Assembly (NCBI GenBank): GCA_029941905.1
Contig: JAPYTQ010000018.1
Location: 33,615-97,614, forward strand
DNA length: 64,000 nt
Origin: JAHRVQ01 sp029941905
GTDB taxonomy: Bacteria; Pseudomonadota; Gammaproteobacteria; Pseudomonadales; Azotimanducaceae
Reading direction: 5' to 3'
Each line of letters opens with the position of its first letter. The stretch's first letter is position 1. The translations under genes were made by a program, and so were the position numbers. Positions 45,335-54,565 of the stretch are shown piece after piece. Below the pieces are notes generated by a model. That model had not been told where the DNA came from. It was given only the letters and a program-made list of their open reading frames with translations, and did not search any database.

Positions 45335-46417
45335 ATGGGCCAAAGAACGCCAATTTACAATCTGCATATAGAAGCCGGGGCCAGGATGGTTGATTTCGGC
45401 GGCTGGGATATGCCGGTCAACTACGGCTCTCAAATCGAAGAACATCATATTGTCAGGACATCTGTCGGAGTCTGTGACGTGTCGCATATGACGGTTGTCG
45501 ATGTGGCAGGTCCCGGCAGCAAGGCGTTTCTTCGCAAGCTGCTGGCAAACGATGTTGAGAAACTTAGTCAACCAGGCAGAGCGCTTTACAGTGCAATGTT
45601 GAATCAGCAGGGCGGTGTACTGGATGACCTCATTGTTTACCTCACCGAAGATGGCTATCGCCTGGTGGTGAATTGTGCGACCCGGGAAAAAGACCTGGCG
45701 TGGATGAACCAACAGATTGCGGGGTTCGATTGCCAGTTAACAGAAAAACCGGAATTTGCCATATTGGCAGTTCAGGGACCTGATTCCCTTGCTGCGGTGA
45801 AGACCGTTGCAGGTAAAATCAGGGCTGCCTTGATTGACGCACTAAAACCGTTTATGGGTTCGTTTAACCATGGCTGGTTTATTGCCAGGACAGGTTATAC
45901 CGGTGAAAAAGGTGTCGAGGTGATCCTGCCTAATGCTGATGCAGTGCAATTGTGGCAGGATCTATTAGCCAACGGCGTAAGACCCATCGGCCTCGGCGCC
46001 CGGGATACGCTGCGTCTGGAGGCAGGGATGAACCTGTATGGCAGCGATATGGATGAATCAGTGACGCCTTTTGAATCCAATATGGCCATCACGGTTGTGA
46101 TGGATACAGATAGAGACTTTATTGGTAAAGCAAGCTTAAGAGACCAGTTGACGCGCGGTGTCGAAGCAGAACTCGTCGGACTGGTGATGCAACAACGCGG
46201 TGTGCTACGGGCGCATTACCCGGTATATTCCGCGTCGGAGCTGGTGGGCGAAATTACCAGTGGTGCATTTTCACCTACCCTGCAGCACTCAATCGCATTG
46301 GCGAGAATCAAGCGGGAGGCTTCAAACCTTGAAGTTGAAATTCGAGGCAAAAGATTACCTGTTGCGAAAGTGAATCCACCCTTTGCCCGCAACGGGAAAC
46401 AGGTGTACAAGTTATAA
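45335..46417 (+). CDS. gcvT: Glycine cleavage system T protein (aminomethyltransferase)
   Basis: GcvT releases ammonia from the aminomethyl group on the lipoylated H protein and forms methylene-THF. It has HIEAGARMVDFGGWDMPVNY, CDVSHMTVVDVAGP and the folate-site GYTGEKGVEVILP. Length is 360 residues. First in a gcvT-gcvH-gcvPA-gcvPB operon with gaps of about 50-60 bp or overlap. Confidence 0.96.
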   Translation: MGQRTPIYNLHIEAGARMVDFGGWDMPVNYGSQIEEHHIVRTSVGVCDVSHMTVVDVAGPGSKAFLRKLLANDVEKLSQPGRALYSAMLNQQGGVLDDLIVYLTEDGYRLVVNCATREKDLAWMNQQIAGFDCQLTEKPEFAILAVQGPDSLAAVKTVAGKIRAALIDALKPFMGSFNHGWFIARTGYTGEKGVEVILPNADAVQLWQDLLANGVRPIGLGARDTLRLEAGMNLYGSDMDESVTPFESNMAITVVMDTDRDFIGKASLRDQLTRGVEAELVGLVMQQRGVLRAHYPVYSASELVGEITSGAFSPTLQHSIALARIKREASNLEVEIRGKRLPVAKVNPPFARNGKQVYKL

Positions 46418-46466
46418 GGGAACTTAAACGTTCCAAACGACCAGAGTTACAGATAAGGATTGGAAA

Positions 46467-46862
46467 ATGGCAGAGTTTCCGGGTGAACTACGATATGCAC
46501 AAAGCCATGAGTGGGCTCGAATGGAAGACGACGGTACCATAACCGTGGGTATTTCAGATCATGCCCAGGACTCACTGGGGGATGTTGTTTTTGTTGAATT
46601 ACCAGAGGTTGGTACTGATGTCGAAGCCCAGGGTGAGGCTGGTGTCGTGGAGTCGGTAAAAGCCGCCTCGGATATCTATGCACCGGTGTCCGGTACCATC
46701 GTCGCCATCAATGAAGCACTTGAAGACGCGCCGGAAATAGTCAACGAATCTCCTTTCGACAAAGGCTGGTTTTTTAAGTTACAACCCGGTGACAAAACTG
46801 AACTGGAAAGTTTGCTTGATGCCAACGCATACCAGGAATTTTGCGAACAGGAAGATCATTAA
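46467..46862 (+). CDS. gcvH: Glycine cleavage system H protein
   Basis: The 131-residue lipoyl carrier. The lipoylated lysine is in GVVESVKAASDIYAPVSG; the rest is the lipoyl barrel (YAQSHEWARMEDDGTITVGI). It shuttles the methylamine arm between P and T proteins. Confidence 0.97.
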   Translation: MAEFPGELRYAQSHEWARMEDDGTITVGISDHAQDSLGDVVFVELPEVGTDVEAQGEAGVVESVKAASDIYAPVSGTIVAINEALEDAPEIVNESPFDKGWFFKLQPGDKTELESLLDANAYQEFCEQEDH

Positions 46863-46924
46863 AAGCTTAACGGCCAGTTCACCGACCGCAATACAATCCA
46901 TGAGACATTCAATGAGGTAATGCC

Positions 46925-48295
46925 ATGCCCTTTGTGCCGCATACGTCACAAGATGAACAGTTGATGTTGGACGTCATTGGCGTTGATAAACTCGAAGATC
47001 TGTTTGATGAAATTCCCGGAGAATTGCGAGCGGGGGTGCTCGCGAACACACCGAAAGCGATCACGGAAAAAGAACTGCTTCGTCTGATGAGTGATCGGGC
47101 GAAATTGGACGAAGTCAAACTGTCCTTTCTGGGTGCTGGCGCCTACGAACACCACATACCCAGTGCGATTTGGGATATTGTGACCCGGGGTGAATTTATG
47201 ACGGCCTATACCCCTTACCAGGCAGAGGCAAGCCAGGGCACCTTGCAACTCATTTACGAATTTCAATCCATGATCACTCGTCTGACAGCGATGGAGGTGG
47301 CGAACGCGTCTGTCTATGACGGTGCATCGGCTCTGGCAGAGGCAGTACTCATGTCTGTACGGGCTAACCGCGGTTCGAAATCACGCCGCGTATTGATGGC
47401 AGGGAATGTCCATCCGAAGTACAGGCAAGCCTGTGAAAATATTATCCGTAGTCAGAAAATAGAAATTGAAACCCTCGATTGGGATGACGAAACCGGTGTA
47501 ATTAATCATCAGCAGCTGAAAGCCCACGAAGGTGAGGATTATGCAGCCCTCGTGATTGCCTACCCATCTTTTTTTGGTGGGCTGGAAGATGCAGCACGGT
47601 TAACGGATTGGGCCCATGCGCAAAATCAACTCGTGATTGGGGTTGTCAATCCAACCGCGATGGGACTTATCCAACCACCGGGTGAGTGGGGCGAAACGGG
47701 TGCTGACATTGTTGTGGGTGAAGGCCAGCCGCTGGGTATCCCGATTGCTTCAGGTGGGCCATACCTGGGGTTCATGTGTTGTCGGCAGGCCTTTGTACGA
47801 CAAATGCCTGGCCGAATTATCGGCAAGACCGTGGACACGGAAGGCAAAACAGGGTTTGCACTAACGCTACAGGCACGAGAACAGCATATTCGACGAGCCA
47901 AGGCGACGTCCAATATTTGCACGAACCAGGGATTATTAGTGACAGCCGCCACCATCTATATGAGTTTGGTCGGTGATGAGGGTTTACGTTCTATTGCCAG
48001 CCAGTGCCACAATGGCATGGTAAAACTGATACAGGGGCTGGTCAAAATCCCTGGCGCGGGGCGTCGGTTTTCAGCACCAGTATTTCACGAAGTCGTGATC
48101 CAGCTGGCTCAACCTGCCAAGGCGGTACTCGCTAAAATGGCTTCCGATGGCATCCTTGGGGGGTATGACCTCGGTGAAGTCGATCCGTCACTTGCGGATT
48201 GCCTGCTGACCAATATCACGGAAACAAAGAACGATGCGGACATCGAGATGTTCCTGTCAAGCCTGGCACGAGCGCTGGAGGTAGAATCATGTTGA
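46925..48295 (+). CDS. gcvPA: Glycine dehydrogenase (decarboxylating) subunit 1
   Basis: The first half of a split P protein. FLGAGAYEHHIPSAIWDIV and the ATSNICTNQGLLVTAATIYMS motif identify it. Length is 456 residues, with no PLP lysine, which is in subunit 2. E. coli and Pseudomonas mostly use one fused chain (about 950 residues); a split pair occurs in other gammaproteobacteria, Firmicutes and archaea. It overlaps gcvPB by 7 bp. Confidence 0.95.
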   Translation: MPFVPHTSQDEQLMLDVIGVDKLEDLFDEIPGELRAGVLANTPKAITEKELLRLMSDRAKLDEVKLSFLGAGAYEHHIPSAIWDIVTRGEFMTAYTPYQAEASQGTLQLIYEFQSMITRLTAMEVANASVYDGASALAEAVLMSVRANRGSKSRRVLMAGNVHPKYRQACENIIRSQKIEIETLDWDDETGVINHQQLKAHEGEDYAALVIAYPSFFGGLEDAARLTDWAHAQNQLVIGVVNPTAMGLIQPPGEWGETGADIVVGEGQPLGIPIASGGPYLGFMCCRQAFVRQMPGRIIGKTVDTEGKTGFALTLQAREQHIRRAKATSNICTNQGLLVTAATIYMSLVGDEGLRSIASQCHNGMVKLIQGLVKIPGAGRRFSAPVFHEVVIQLAQPAKAVLAKMASDGILGGYDLGEVDPSLADCLLTNITETKNDADIEMFLSSLARALEVESC

Positions 48296-49752
48296 TCTAC
48301 GAAATCAGTTACGAAGGTCGCAGCGCACGCGCCCAGTATGAGAAAACCGAACTGACCAATAGCGAGATACCTGCTGCTCACCTGCGGCAGTCGGCGACGG
48401 GCTTGCCTGCGGTTTCAGAGTTACAGGTGGTTCGTCACTTCACCAACCTTTCCAAGAAGAACTTCTCTATCGATGGTGAATTTTATCCCCTTGGATCCTG
48501 CACCATGAAATATAACCCCCGGGGTGCCCACAAGGCGGCGAGTATGCCTGGTTTTCTGGCTCGTCATCCGCTGGCACCTGAATCAGTCAGCCAGGGTTTT
48601 TTAAGTTGCTTGTACGAACTTCAGGAATATCTTAAGGATGTCACCGGCATGCGGGCTGTCTCGTTGACGCCAATGGCGGGCGCACAAGGTGAATTTGCCG
48701 GAGTATCCATGATCCGGGCTTATCATGATAAGAATAAGGATGTTGATCGGAACGAGATTCTCATTCCAACTGCCGCCCATGGCACTAATCCAGCAACCGC
48801 GGTGATGTGTGGCTACAAAGTTCGTGAAGTCGCCGTAACCAAAGATGGAGATGTCGATGTAGAAGCGCTTCGATCAGCAGCAGGACCACAAACAGCCGGG
48901 CTGATGATGACCAACCCGTCGACCTGCGGTGTATTTGAGCGCCAGATTCAGGAGATTGCAAAAATCGTCCACGAAGCGGGCGGTTTGCTTTACTACGATG
49001 GTGCGAACCTGAATGCCATTTTAGGCAAGGTGAAACCCGGTGACATGGGTTTCGATGTTCTGCATATGAATTTACATAAGACCTTTGCCACACCCCATGG
49101 AGGAGGCGGACCTGGCGCCGGTCCGGTGGGGGTTGGACCCAGACTTGAACCGTTTCTGCCGACGCCGATGGTTGGAAAACGCCAGTCCGGTGAAGATGCC
49201 CGATACTACTGGCTTGACGATACGCAAGTCCCGGATTCGATTGGCAACCTGTCGGCTTTTATGGGAAATGCTGGCATCCTGCTCAGGGCATACGCGTACG
49301 CGAGATTGTTAGGCGAAGACGGCATGCATCGTGTTGGAGAGTACGCAACCTTAAACGCTAATTATATGGCGAGGAAAATGCAGCAGGCGGGATTTAATCT
49401 GGCTTATCCTGACAGACGGGCCACCCATGAGTTTATTGTAACCCTGTCCAGGGAAGCGAAGGAGCTCGGCGTCAACGCGATGGATTTTGCAAAACGCCTG
49501 CTGGACTACGGCTACCATGCGCCAACAACCTATTTTCCGTTGCTGGTTCCCGAATGTTTGCTGATTGAACCGACAGAAACAGAAAGTCGCGAAGAGATCG
49601 ATGGATTTGTCGAAGCGATGAGCAACATTCTCACTGAAGCCAAAGAATCGCCGGAGATTGTAAAGACAGCCCCTTCAACTATGCCAGTCAAACGTCTTGA
49701 TGATGTCAAAGCCGCAAGGGATCTCGATCTTGCCTGGAGCGAACAGGTCTAG
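48289..49752 (+). CDS. gcvPB: Glycine dehydrogenase (decarboxylating) subunit 2
   Basis: The catalytic half. PLP binds the lysine in HMNLHKTFATPHGGGGPG; LGSCTMKYNP and GVFERQIQEI are also present. Length is 487 residues from ATG 48289, which lies inside the end of gcvPA; the longer open frame from 48199 is not family-like. Translational coupling would keep the two subunits in equal amounts. Confidence 0.95.
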   Translation: MLIYEISYEGRSARAQYEKTELTNSEIPAAHLRQSATGLPAVSELQVVRHFTNLSKKNFSIDGEFYPLGSCTMKYNPRGAHKAASMPGFLARHPLAPESVSQGFLSCLYELQEYLKDVTGMRAVSLTPMAGAQGEFAGVSMIRAYHDKNKDVDRNEILIPTAAHGTNPATAVMCGYKVREVAVTKDGDVDVEALRSAAGPQTAGLMMTNPSTCGVFERQIQEIAKIVHEAGGLLYYDGANLNAILGKVKPGDMGFDVLHMNLHKTFATPHGGGGPGAGPVGVGPRLEPFLPTPMVGKRQSGEDARYYWLDDTQVPDSIGNLSAFMGNAGILLRAYAYARLLGEDGMHRVGEYATLNANYMARKMQQAGFNLAYPDRRATHEFIVTLSREAKELGVNAMDFAKRLLDYGYHAPTTYFPLLVPECLLIEPTETESREEIDGFVEAMSNILTEAKESPEIVKTAPSTMPVKRLDDVKAARDLDLAWSEQV

Positions 49753-49761
49753 CCCGGTCGG

Positions 49762-50796
49762 CTAAAAATTGACTGTGTCGACCAGTCTTTCTATGAGCGC
49801 GGCACCCACCCAGGTCAGGGGTGGAATAAAGAGGTAAAAAAGTAGTCGGTAGAAAGCAGGCGAATCAAATGGCCACTCGGCCACCCGTTGAATTTCTCGT
49901 CGGTAGTCGAATAACGGTTGTAGTTGTGACAAGGTCTCTGTGCTTTCGAGCAAACTAGATTGCGCCTGGGTGACCCGGTTGATTCGCTCTTGTATAGCCT
50001 CTAACTCCAGATTCTTACCTGCCTTGATGCGTTTCCTTATTGGTAACATCGGGACGAGAAAAATAAACACCATGGAAACTAGTATCGCGATAGCACCTGG
50101 CACCACGGTTAAATAGTTGGTGTTGTCGCCTGTCATCAGTAGTGGGAAGCTCGCCAGCGTACCAATCAGAAGCAGTGTTGAGTAGACAGCAACCCGGGAG
50201 AATCCCCTCAGGTTTGTTGTATTTAACAGATTAATCTCGACATTTGCTGCCAGACGCGCAACCACCCAGACGTTAGCTGCCAAAAAACCAATAACGTTTA
50301 TGATTAGACACCAGATGACGAATGTCACAAGTATGAAGGAGCCGTTCAGGAGGTCCAGTAGCTGCATGGATTCCATAAACCCGCGTTGCGCTGTCATTAG
50401 CAGGTAGTTGTGACCGCCGCCAGCAACAAGCCCAATAACCAGCGTGAGTATTTGAGTTCTGGCGGTGGCACCGGCCAGTGAGGATCGAATATTCACGATT
50501 TCAGCGATACTCAGGTTCAGGCCTGGCGCAATGTTGTCAAATGCAGCCAGATTCTGATAACAGATATAGTGGGAGGCCGGAACGATGTAGGCAATGATGA
50601 AACAGAAAAACAACGGTATTGGTAAATCTAGAATGCGGTCGAGGGAACCGGTGGTGAAATAGAAGAGCAAAAAGAGAATTGCAAACAAAACCATGAACGT
50701 AATCCAGCGTCCATAAGCGATATCAGGTACCAGTCGATGGGGCCACAGGGGATAGAACATCGATTTGGATTTGTTCTCGCTGCGCTGAAATTGCAT
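49762..50796 (-). CDS. Integral membrane protein of unknown function
   Basis: A 344-residue protein with about six hydrophobic segments: ITFMVLFAILFLLFYFT, LFFCFIIAYIVPASHYI, LTLVIGLVAGG, FILVTFVIWCLIINVIGF, a pair at about residues 220-262, and a C-terminal LLFYLFIPPLTWVGAAL. A charged helical stretch (AIQERINRVTQAQSSLLEST) lies before the last helix and is probably cytoplasmic. I do not recognise the family. It lies downstream of the HAD phosphatase gene on the same strand (48-bp gap) and converges on gcvPB. Confidence 0.7.
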   Translation of the reverse strand: MQFQRSENKSKSMFYPLWPHRLVPDIAYGRWITFMVLFAILFLLFYFTTGSLDRILDLPIPLFFCFIIAYIVPASHYICYQNLAAFDNIAPGLNLSIAEIVNIRSSLAGATARTQILTLVIGLVAGGGHNYLLMTAQRGFMESMQLLDLLNGSFILVTFVIWCLIINVIGFLAANVWVVARLAANVEINLLNTTNLRGFSRVAVYSTLLLIGTLASFPLLMTGDNTNYLTVVPGAIAILVSMVFIFLVPMLPIRKRIKAGKNLELEAIQERINRVTQAQSSLLESTETLSQLQPLFDYRREIQRVAEWPFDSPAFYRLLFYLFIPPLTWVGAALIERLVDTVNF

Positions 50797-50844
50797 GGTA
50801 CGTGACTCTTTCCCTGGTTGTTTAAACGAACGTCACATCTTGGT

Positions 50845-51513
50845 CTATCCCCGCAGTGAAATGACCGGCCATTGGTTCTTGAGCGCGATCTCTTCAAGGG
50901 TGGGGTCAGGATCAACCGCAACAGGGTGATCAACCAGTTGTAGTAATGGTAGATCGTTGGCGGAATCTGAATAGAAGTAACTCCCCGCCATGGACAGACC
51001 TTCATCGATCGTTTGTTCTGCCAGCCATTGATTGAGCCTGGTGACTTTTCCTCCCCTGAAGCTGGGTATCCCATCGAGTTCGCCGGTGAACTGGCCGTTT
51101 ATCTGCTCGGGAATCGGCGCAATCAGGTTGTCGATTCCCATTATCTGGGCAATGGGTTGGGTAATGAATTCTATGGTGGCTGTCACCACCAATAGCGTAT
51201 CGCCTTTTTGTTTGTGTGATTCGACCAGTTCAAATGCCTTCGGCAATAAAAGCGGCTGGATTCTCTCGTTCATGAATCGTCGTCGATGGATTAACAATTC
51301 GTCCAGGGTTCGGCTTGCCAGAAGGGCGCAGGAAAATCGCATGTATGCATCAATATCGAGCTCGCCACGCTGGTAATCCTCATAAAACGTCTGGTTCTGC
51401 TGACGATAGGTTGCGGCTTCAACCAGATTATTGTCCACCGCGTATTCGCCCCAGGCGTGGTCGCTGTCTGCTGAAATCAGCGTTTCATCCAGATCAAATA
51501 TCGCTAACGCCAA
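50845..51513 (-). CDS. HAD-IB family phosphatase (SerB-like)
   Basis: The nucleophile motif AIFDLDETLISADSDHAWGEY, VVTATIEFITQPIA for motif II, and FYSDSANDLPLL for the metal-binding motif mark a HAD-IB hydrolase. Length is 222 residues if TTG 51513 is used; the frame extends to a TTG at 51567. The equivalent P. aeruginosa gene (PA0335) is also divergent from rppH and ptsP. Substrate unknown; it may be a histidinol-phosphate- or phosphoserine-like phosphatase. Confidence 0.82.
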   Translation of the reverse strand: MALAIFDLDETLISADSDHAWGEYAVDNNLVEAATYRQQNQTFYEDYQRGELDIDAYMRFSCALLASRTLDELLIHRRRFMNERIQPLLLPKAFELVESHKQKGDTLLVVTATIEFITQPIAQIMGIDNLIAPIPEQINGQFTGELDGIPSFRGGKVTRLNQWLAEQTIDEGLSMAGSYFYSDSANDLPLLQLVDHPVAVDPDPTLEEIALKNQWPVISLRG

Positions 51514-51636
51514 AGGTTTACTGCTCCGGTTTGTTAAAGTTACCAGTCTACGGGGTTTTTCTATCAAAATTTAGTCTGATTGCCCCCACAGGCAGTTTCA
51601 GGGAGAATGGCACAAAAGTGATGGTATGGTTGGGTT

Positions 51637-52119
51637 TTGATTGACGCGGATGGTTTTAGACCGAATGTAGGTATTATTGTTGCAAATGATCAAGGGCATG
51701 TGCTTTGGGCGCGAAGAGTGGGGCAGGATGCCTGGCAATTTCCCCAGGGCGGCATTAACGCAGGTGAATCGGCAGAAGATGCCCTATATCGTGAACTCAA
51801 TGAAGAGATCGGGTTGTCCGCTGCCCATGTTGAGATTATAAATAGTACCGCGGGGTGGCTTAGGTATAAGTTACCTAAGCGTTTTCTGCGGCAAAACAAG
51901 ACGGCGTTTATTGGGCAGAAGCAAAAGTGGTTTTTACTAAGGATGTTGGCCGAAGACCAGGCAGTTAATTTCGATCAATCGCCGACGCCGGAGTTCGACT
52001 ATTGGCGCTGGGTCAGCTATTGGTATCCGCTGGGACAGGTTGTTGCATTTAAGAAAGATGTATATCGTCAGGCAATGAAGGAACTCGCGCCAGGACTATC
52101 CAGGTGCTTTCCACACTAA
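51637..52119 (+). CDS. rppH: RNA pyrophosphohydrolase
   Basis: RppH removes pyrophosphate from mRNA 5' ends to trigger RNase E decay. The Nudix box is GGINAGESAEDALYRELNEEIG, beginning after WQFPQ. N-terminal FRPNVGIIVANDQGHVLWARR and VSYWYPLGQVVAFKKDVYR fit the family. Length is 160 residues. The start seems to be TTG at 51637. ptsP follows after 25 bp, the common rppH-ptsP pair. Confidence 0.93.
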   Translation: MIDADGFRPNVGIIVANDQGHVLWARRVGQDAWQFPQGGINAGESAEDALYRELNEEIGLSAAHVEIINSTAGWLRYKLPKRFLRQNKTAFIGQKQKWFLLRMLAEDQAVNFDQSPTPEFDYWRWVSYWYPLGQVVAFKKDVYRQAMKELAPGLSRCFPH

Positions 52120-52144
52120 GTTAACAACAAAGGACTCACCGTCT

Positions 52145-54421
52145 ATGCTGGACGTGTTGCGACGGGTTATTCAAGAAGTTAATGCCGCGCATGACTTGAA
52201 CAGCGCATTGGATATTATCGTTGATCGGGTGCAGAGCGCGATGGGGACACAGGTCTGTTCTGTTTACCTGTTAGATGAAGAAAACAAGCAATATGTGTTT
52301 ATGGCTACCCGTGGCCTGAATGCCAAGATGCTGGGCCAGGTGACACTTGAACTTGGGGAAGGACTGGTTGGTCTCGTCGGCGAAAGGGCTGAGCCGATCA
52401 ACCTGCACAATGCAGATAAACACCCCAGTTACCACTATGTTAGTGAACTGGGTGAGGAAGAATTCCAGTCATTCCTGGGCGTACCGATCATCCATTCCCG
52501 CAAGGTTCTGGGTGTGATTGTCGTCCAGCAGGCGAAACAACGTCGCTATGATGAAAGTGAAGAAGCCTTTTTAATCACTCTGTCGGCGCAACTCGCTGGT
52601 GTCATTGCCCATGCCCGGGCAACCGGCGCGCTGTCGATTTCTGATTCTATCAGCGACTTACCCGCCAGTCGTTTTTCTGGTAAGGCAGGTGCTCCCGGGG
52701 TCGCTATAGGTACCTCGGTTGTTATCTTTCCAGAGGCGGATCTGAGTCAGGTACCGGAACGTACCACCACCAGTGTCAAATCAGAAATAAAGCTATTTCG
52801 GGCCGCCGTCGAAGAATCGCGAACCGAAATCAAGGACATGGGTAAGAAACTGGCGGATCGATTGCAGCCTGAAGAGCTTGCCCTGTTCGACGCTTATCTG
52901 CATATGTTGGACGACTCGGCGATTACCGGGGAAGTGATTGAGCTGATTGAAGAAGGCATCTGGTCCCAAACTGCGTTGCGAAGAGTGATCGAATCCCATG
53001 TTGCCAACTTTGAAGCCATGGAAGATGAGTACTTACGCGAAACCGGTTCTGACGTGTTGGATCTTGGGCGGCGAGTACTCGCTAAATTACAGAGTAAGGA
53101 AGGGAAAAGGCGCTCTTACCCGAAAGGTACAATCCTGGTGGCGGAGGAGCTGACTCCGGCGATGCTGGCTGACGTACCACGAACAAAATTAACCGGACTG
53201 GTTGCGGTAAAAGGCTCAAGCAACTCTCATGTAGCGATTCTGGCCAAGGCAATGGGCGTACCGACGGTAATGGGTGTTGAAGACTTGCCGTTGACCCTGC
53301 TTGAAGATAAGCCGGTTATCGTCGATGGCTTCGACGGTGCCGTTATTACCTATCCTAATGACGAACAGTTATCGGTTTACCGCCGCATCATTAAAGAGGA
53401 AGCAGCCTTCAATAAAGATCTCGAAGTGCTCAAAGATGAAAAATCTGAAACCCTGGACGGTCAACCGGTAACGTTGTGGGTGAATACTGGCTTGATGACA
53501 GACGTTGCCAGATCGTTAGATCGCGGTGCGAAAGGGGTTGGTCTGTATCGAACTGAAATCCACTTTATGGTGAATGATCGTTTTCCCACTGAGCAGGAAC
53601 AGCGATTGATTTACCGCAAACACCTCAAGGCATTCTCACCCTACCCGGTTACCATGCGAACGCTGGACATTGGGGGTGATAAGTCTTTGAGTTACTTCCC
53701 TATCGAAGAAGAAAATCCGTTCCTGGGTTGGCGTGGAATTCGGGTGACTCTGGATCATCCGGAAATATTTCTAGGTCAGGTCAGGGCCATGATTCAGGCC
53801 AACGAAGGCATAGACGCCTATTTACGCATTATGTTGCCCATGGTGAGCAGTGTCGCAGAAGTAGATGAAGCCCAACGGCTCATTAGTCAATGTTACCGGG
53901 AGCTTGTTGAAGAGGGGGTAGAAGTCGAAATGCCAGATGTCGGCGTGATGATTGAGGTGCCTGCAGCGGTCTATCAGGCACGGGATATTGTGAAGCGTGT
54001 TGACTTTCTCTCGGTGGGTAGTAATGACCTGATTCAATATATGTTGGCGGTAGATCGAAATAACTCACGAGTAGCAGAGCTCTATCAGGAGTTTCACCCG
54101 GCGGTTTTACACGCACTGAAACAAGTCGTGGATGCCGCGCTGGCAGAAAAGAAAGGTGTCAGTATTTGCGGCGAAATGGCTGGAAACCCATCAGCCGCCA
54201 TATTGCTGGCAGCAATGGGCTTCCAGATACTGTCGATGAACTCGAGTAACCTGTTAACGGTGAAGTGGGCGATACGCAGCTTCGAAATGTCCAAGGCGAA
54301 GCGAATCCTGGCAAAGGTGCTGAAAATGGACAATGCCTTTTTGATTAAGAAGTACGTCGAGGAAGAAATGCTCAAGGCAGGACTCGGCCAGCTCATACAC
54401 TCGCGACAGTCTTCCAGTTGA
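52145..54421 (+). CDS. ptsP: Phosphoenolpyruvate-protein phosphotransferase, nitrogen PTS (EI-Ntr)
   Basis: PtsP transfers phosphate from PEP to NPr in the nitrogen-related PTS. It has an N-terminal GAF domain (residues about 1-150), the phospho-histidine in VAVKGSSNSHVAILAKAMG, and a C-terminal PEP-binding barrel with GVGLYRTEIHFM, GGDKSLSYFP and SICGEMAGNP. Length is 758 residues. NPr and EIIA-Ntr genes are not in this window. Confidence 0.96.
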   Translation: MLDVLRRVIQEVNAAHDLNSALDIIVDRVQSAMGTQVCSVYLLDEENKQYVFMATRGLNAKMLGQVTLELGEGLVGLVGERAEPINLHNADKHPSYHYVSELGEEEFQSFLGVPIIHSRKVLGVIVVQQAKQRRYDESEEAFLITLSAQLAGVIAHARATGALSISDSISDLPASRFSGKAGAPGVAIGTSVVIFPEADLSQVPERTTTSVKSEIKLFRAAVEESRTEIKDMGKKLADRLQPEELALFDAYLHMLDDSAITGEVIELIEEGIWSQTALRRVIESHVANFEAMEDEYLRETGSDVLDLGRRVLAKLQSKEGKRRSYPKGTILVAEELTPAMLADVPRTKLTGLVAVKGSSNSHVAILAKAMGVPTVMGVEDLPLTLLEDKPVIVDGFDGAVITYPNDEQLSVYRRIIKEEAAFNKDLEVLKDEKSETLDGQPVTLWVNTGLMTDVARSLDRGAKGVGLYRTEIHFMVNDRFPTEQEQRLIYRKHLKAFSPYPVTMRTLDIGGDKSLSYFPIEEENPFLGWRGIRVTLDHPEIFLGQVRAMIQANEGIDAYLRIMLPMVSSVAEVDEAQRLISQCYRELVEEGVEVEMPDVGVMIEVPAAVYQARDIVKRVDFLSVGSNDLIQYMLAVDRNNSRVAELYQEFHPAVLHALKQVVDAALAEKKGVSICGEMAGNPSAAILLAAMGFQILSMNSSNLLTVKWAIRSFEMSKAKRILAKVLKMDNAFLIKKYVEEEMLKAGLGQLIHSRQSSS

Positions 54422-54451
54422 TTATCTGGATTCGAGCGTATTGATACCTTT

Positions 54452-54565
54452 AGGGAACCTCTGATTAAGTTCTATTTCCGCCATGTCGACGTCAGGGCAG
54501 AATTCTTTTCTCCATTCCACCCTTCCTTGCCCTGACGAAAATATCTACTTAATCAGAGGTTCCCT
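54452..54565. repeat. MITE-like palindromic element of 114 bp between ptsP and the NRDE gene
   Basis: The arms 54452-54470 (AGGGAACCTCTGATTAAGT) and 54547-54565 are perfect 19-bp inverted repeats. A second nested pair, CGTCAGGGCA (54490-54499) and TGCCCTGACG (54528-54537), is also perfect. No ORF lies inside. The right arm supplies the last four codons (GTSD) and TAA stop of the NRDE gene. GGGAACCTCTGATTAA-type ends are familiar to me from small repeats in other proteobacteria. The nested stems could also act as a terminator between the converging genes. Confidence 0.65.
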
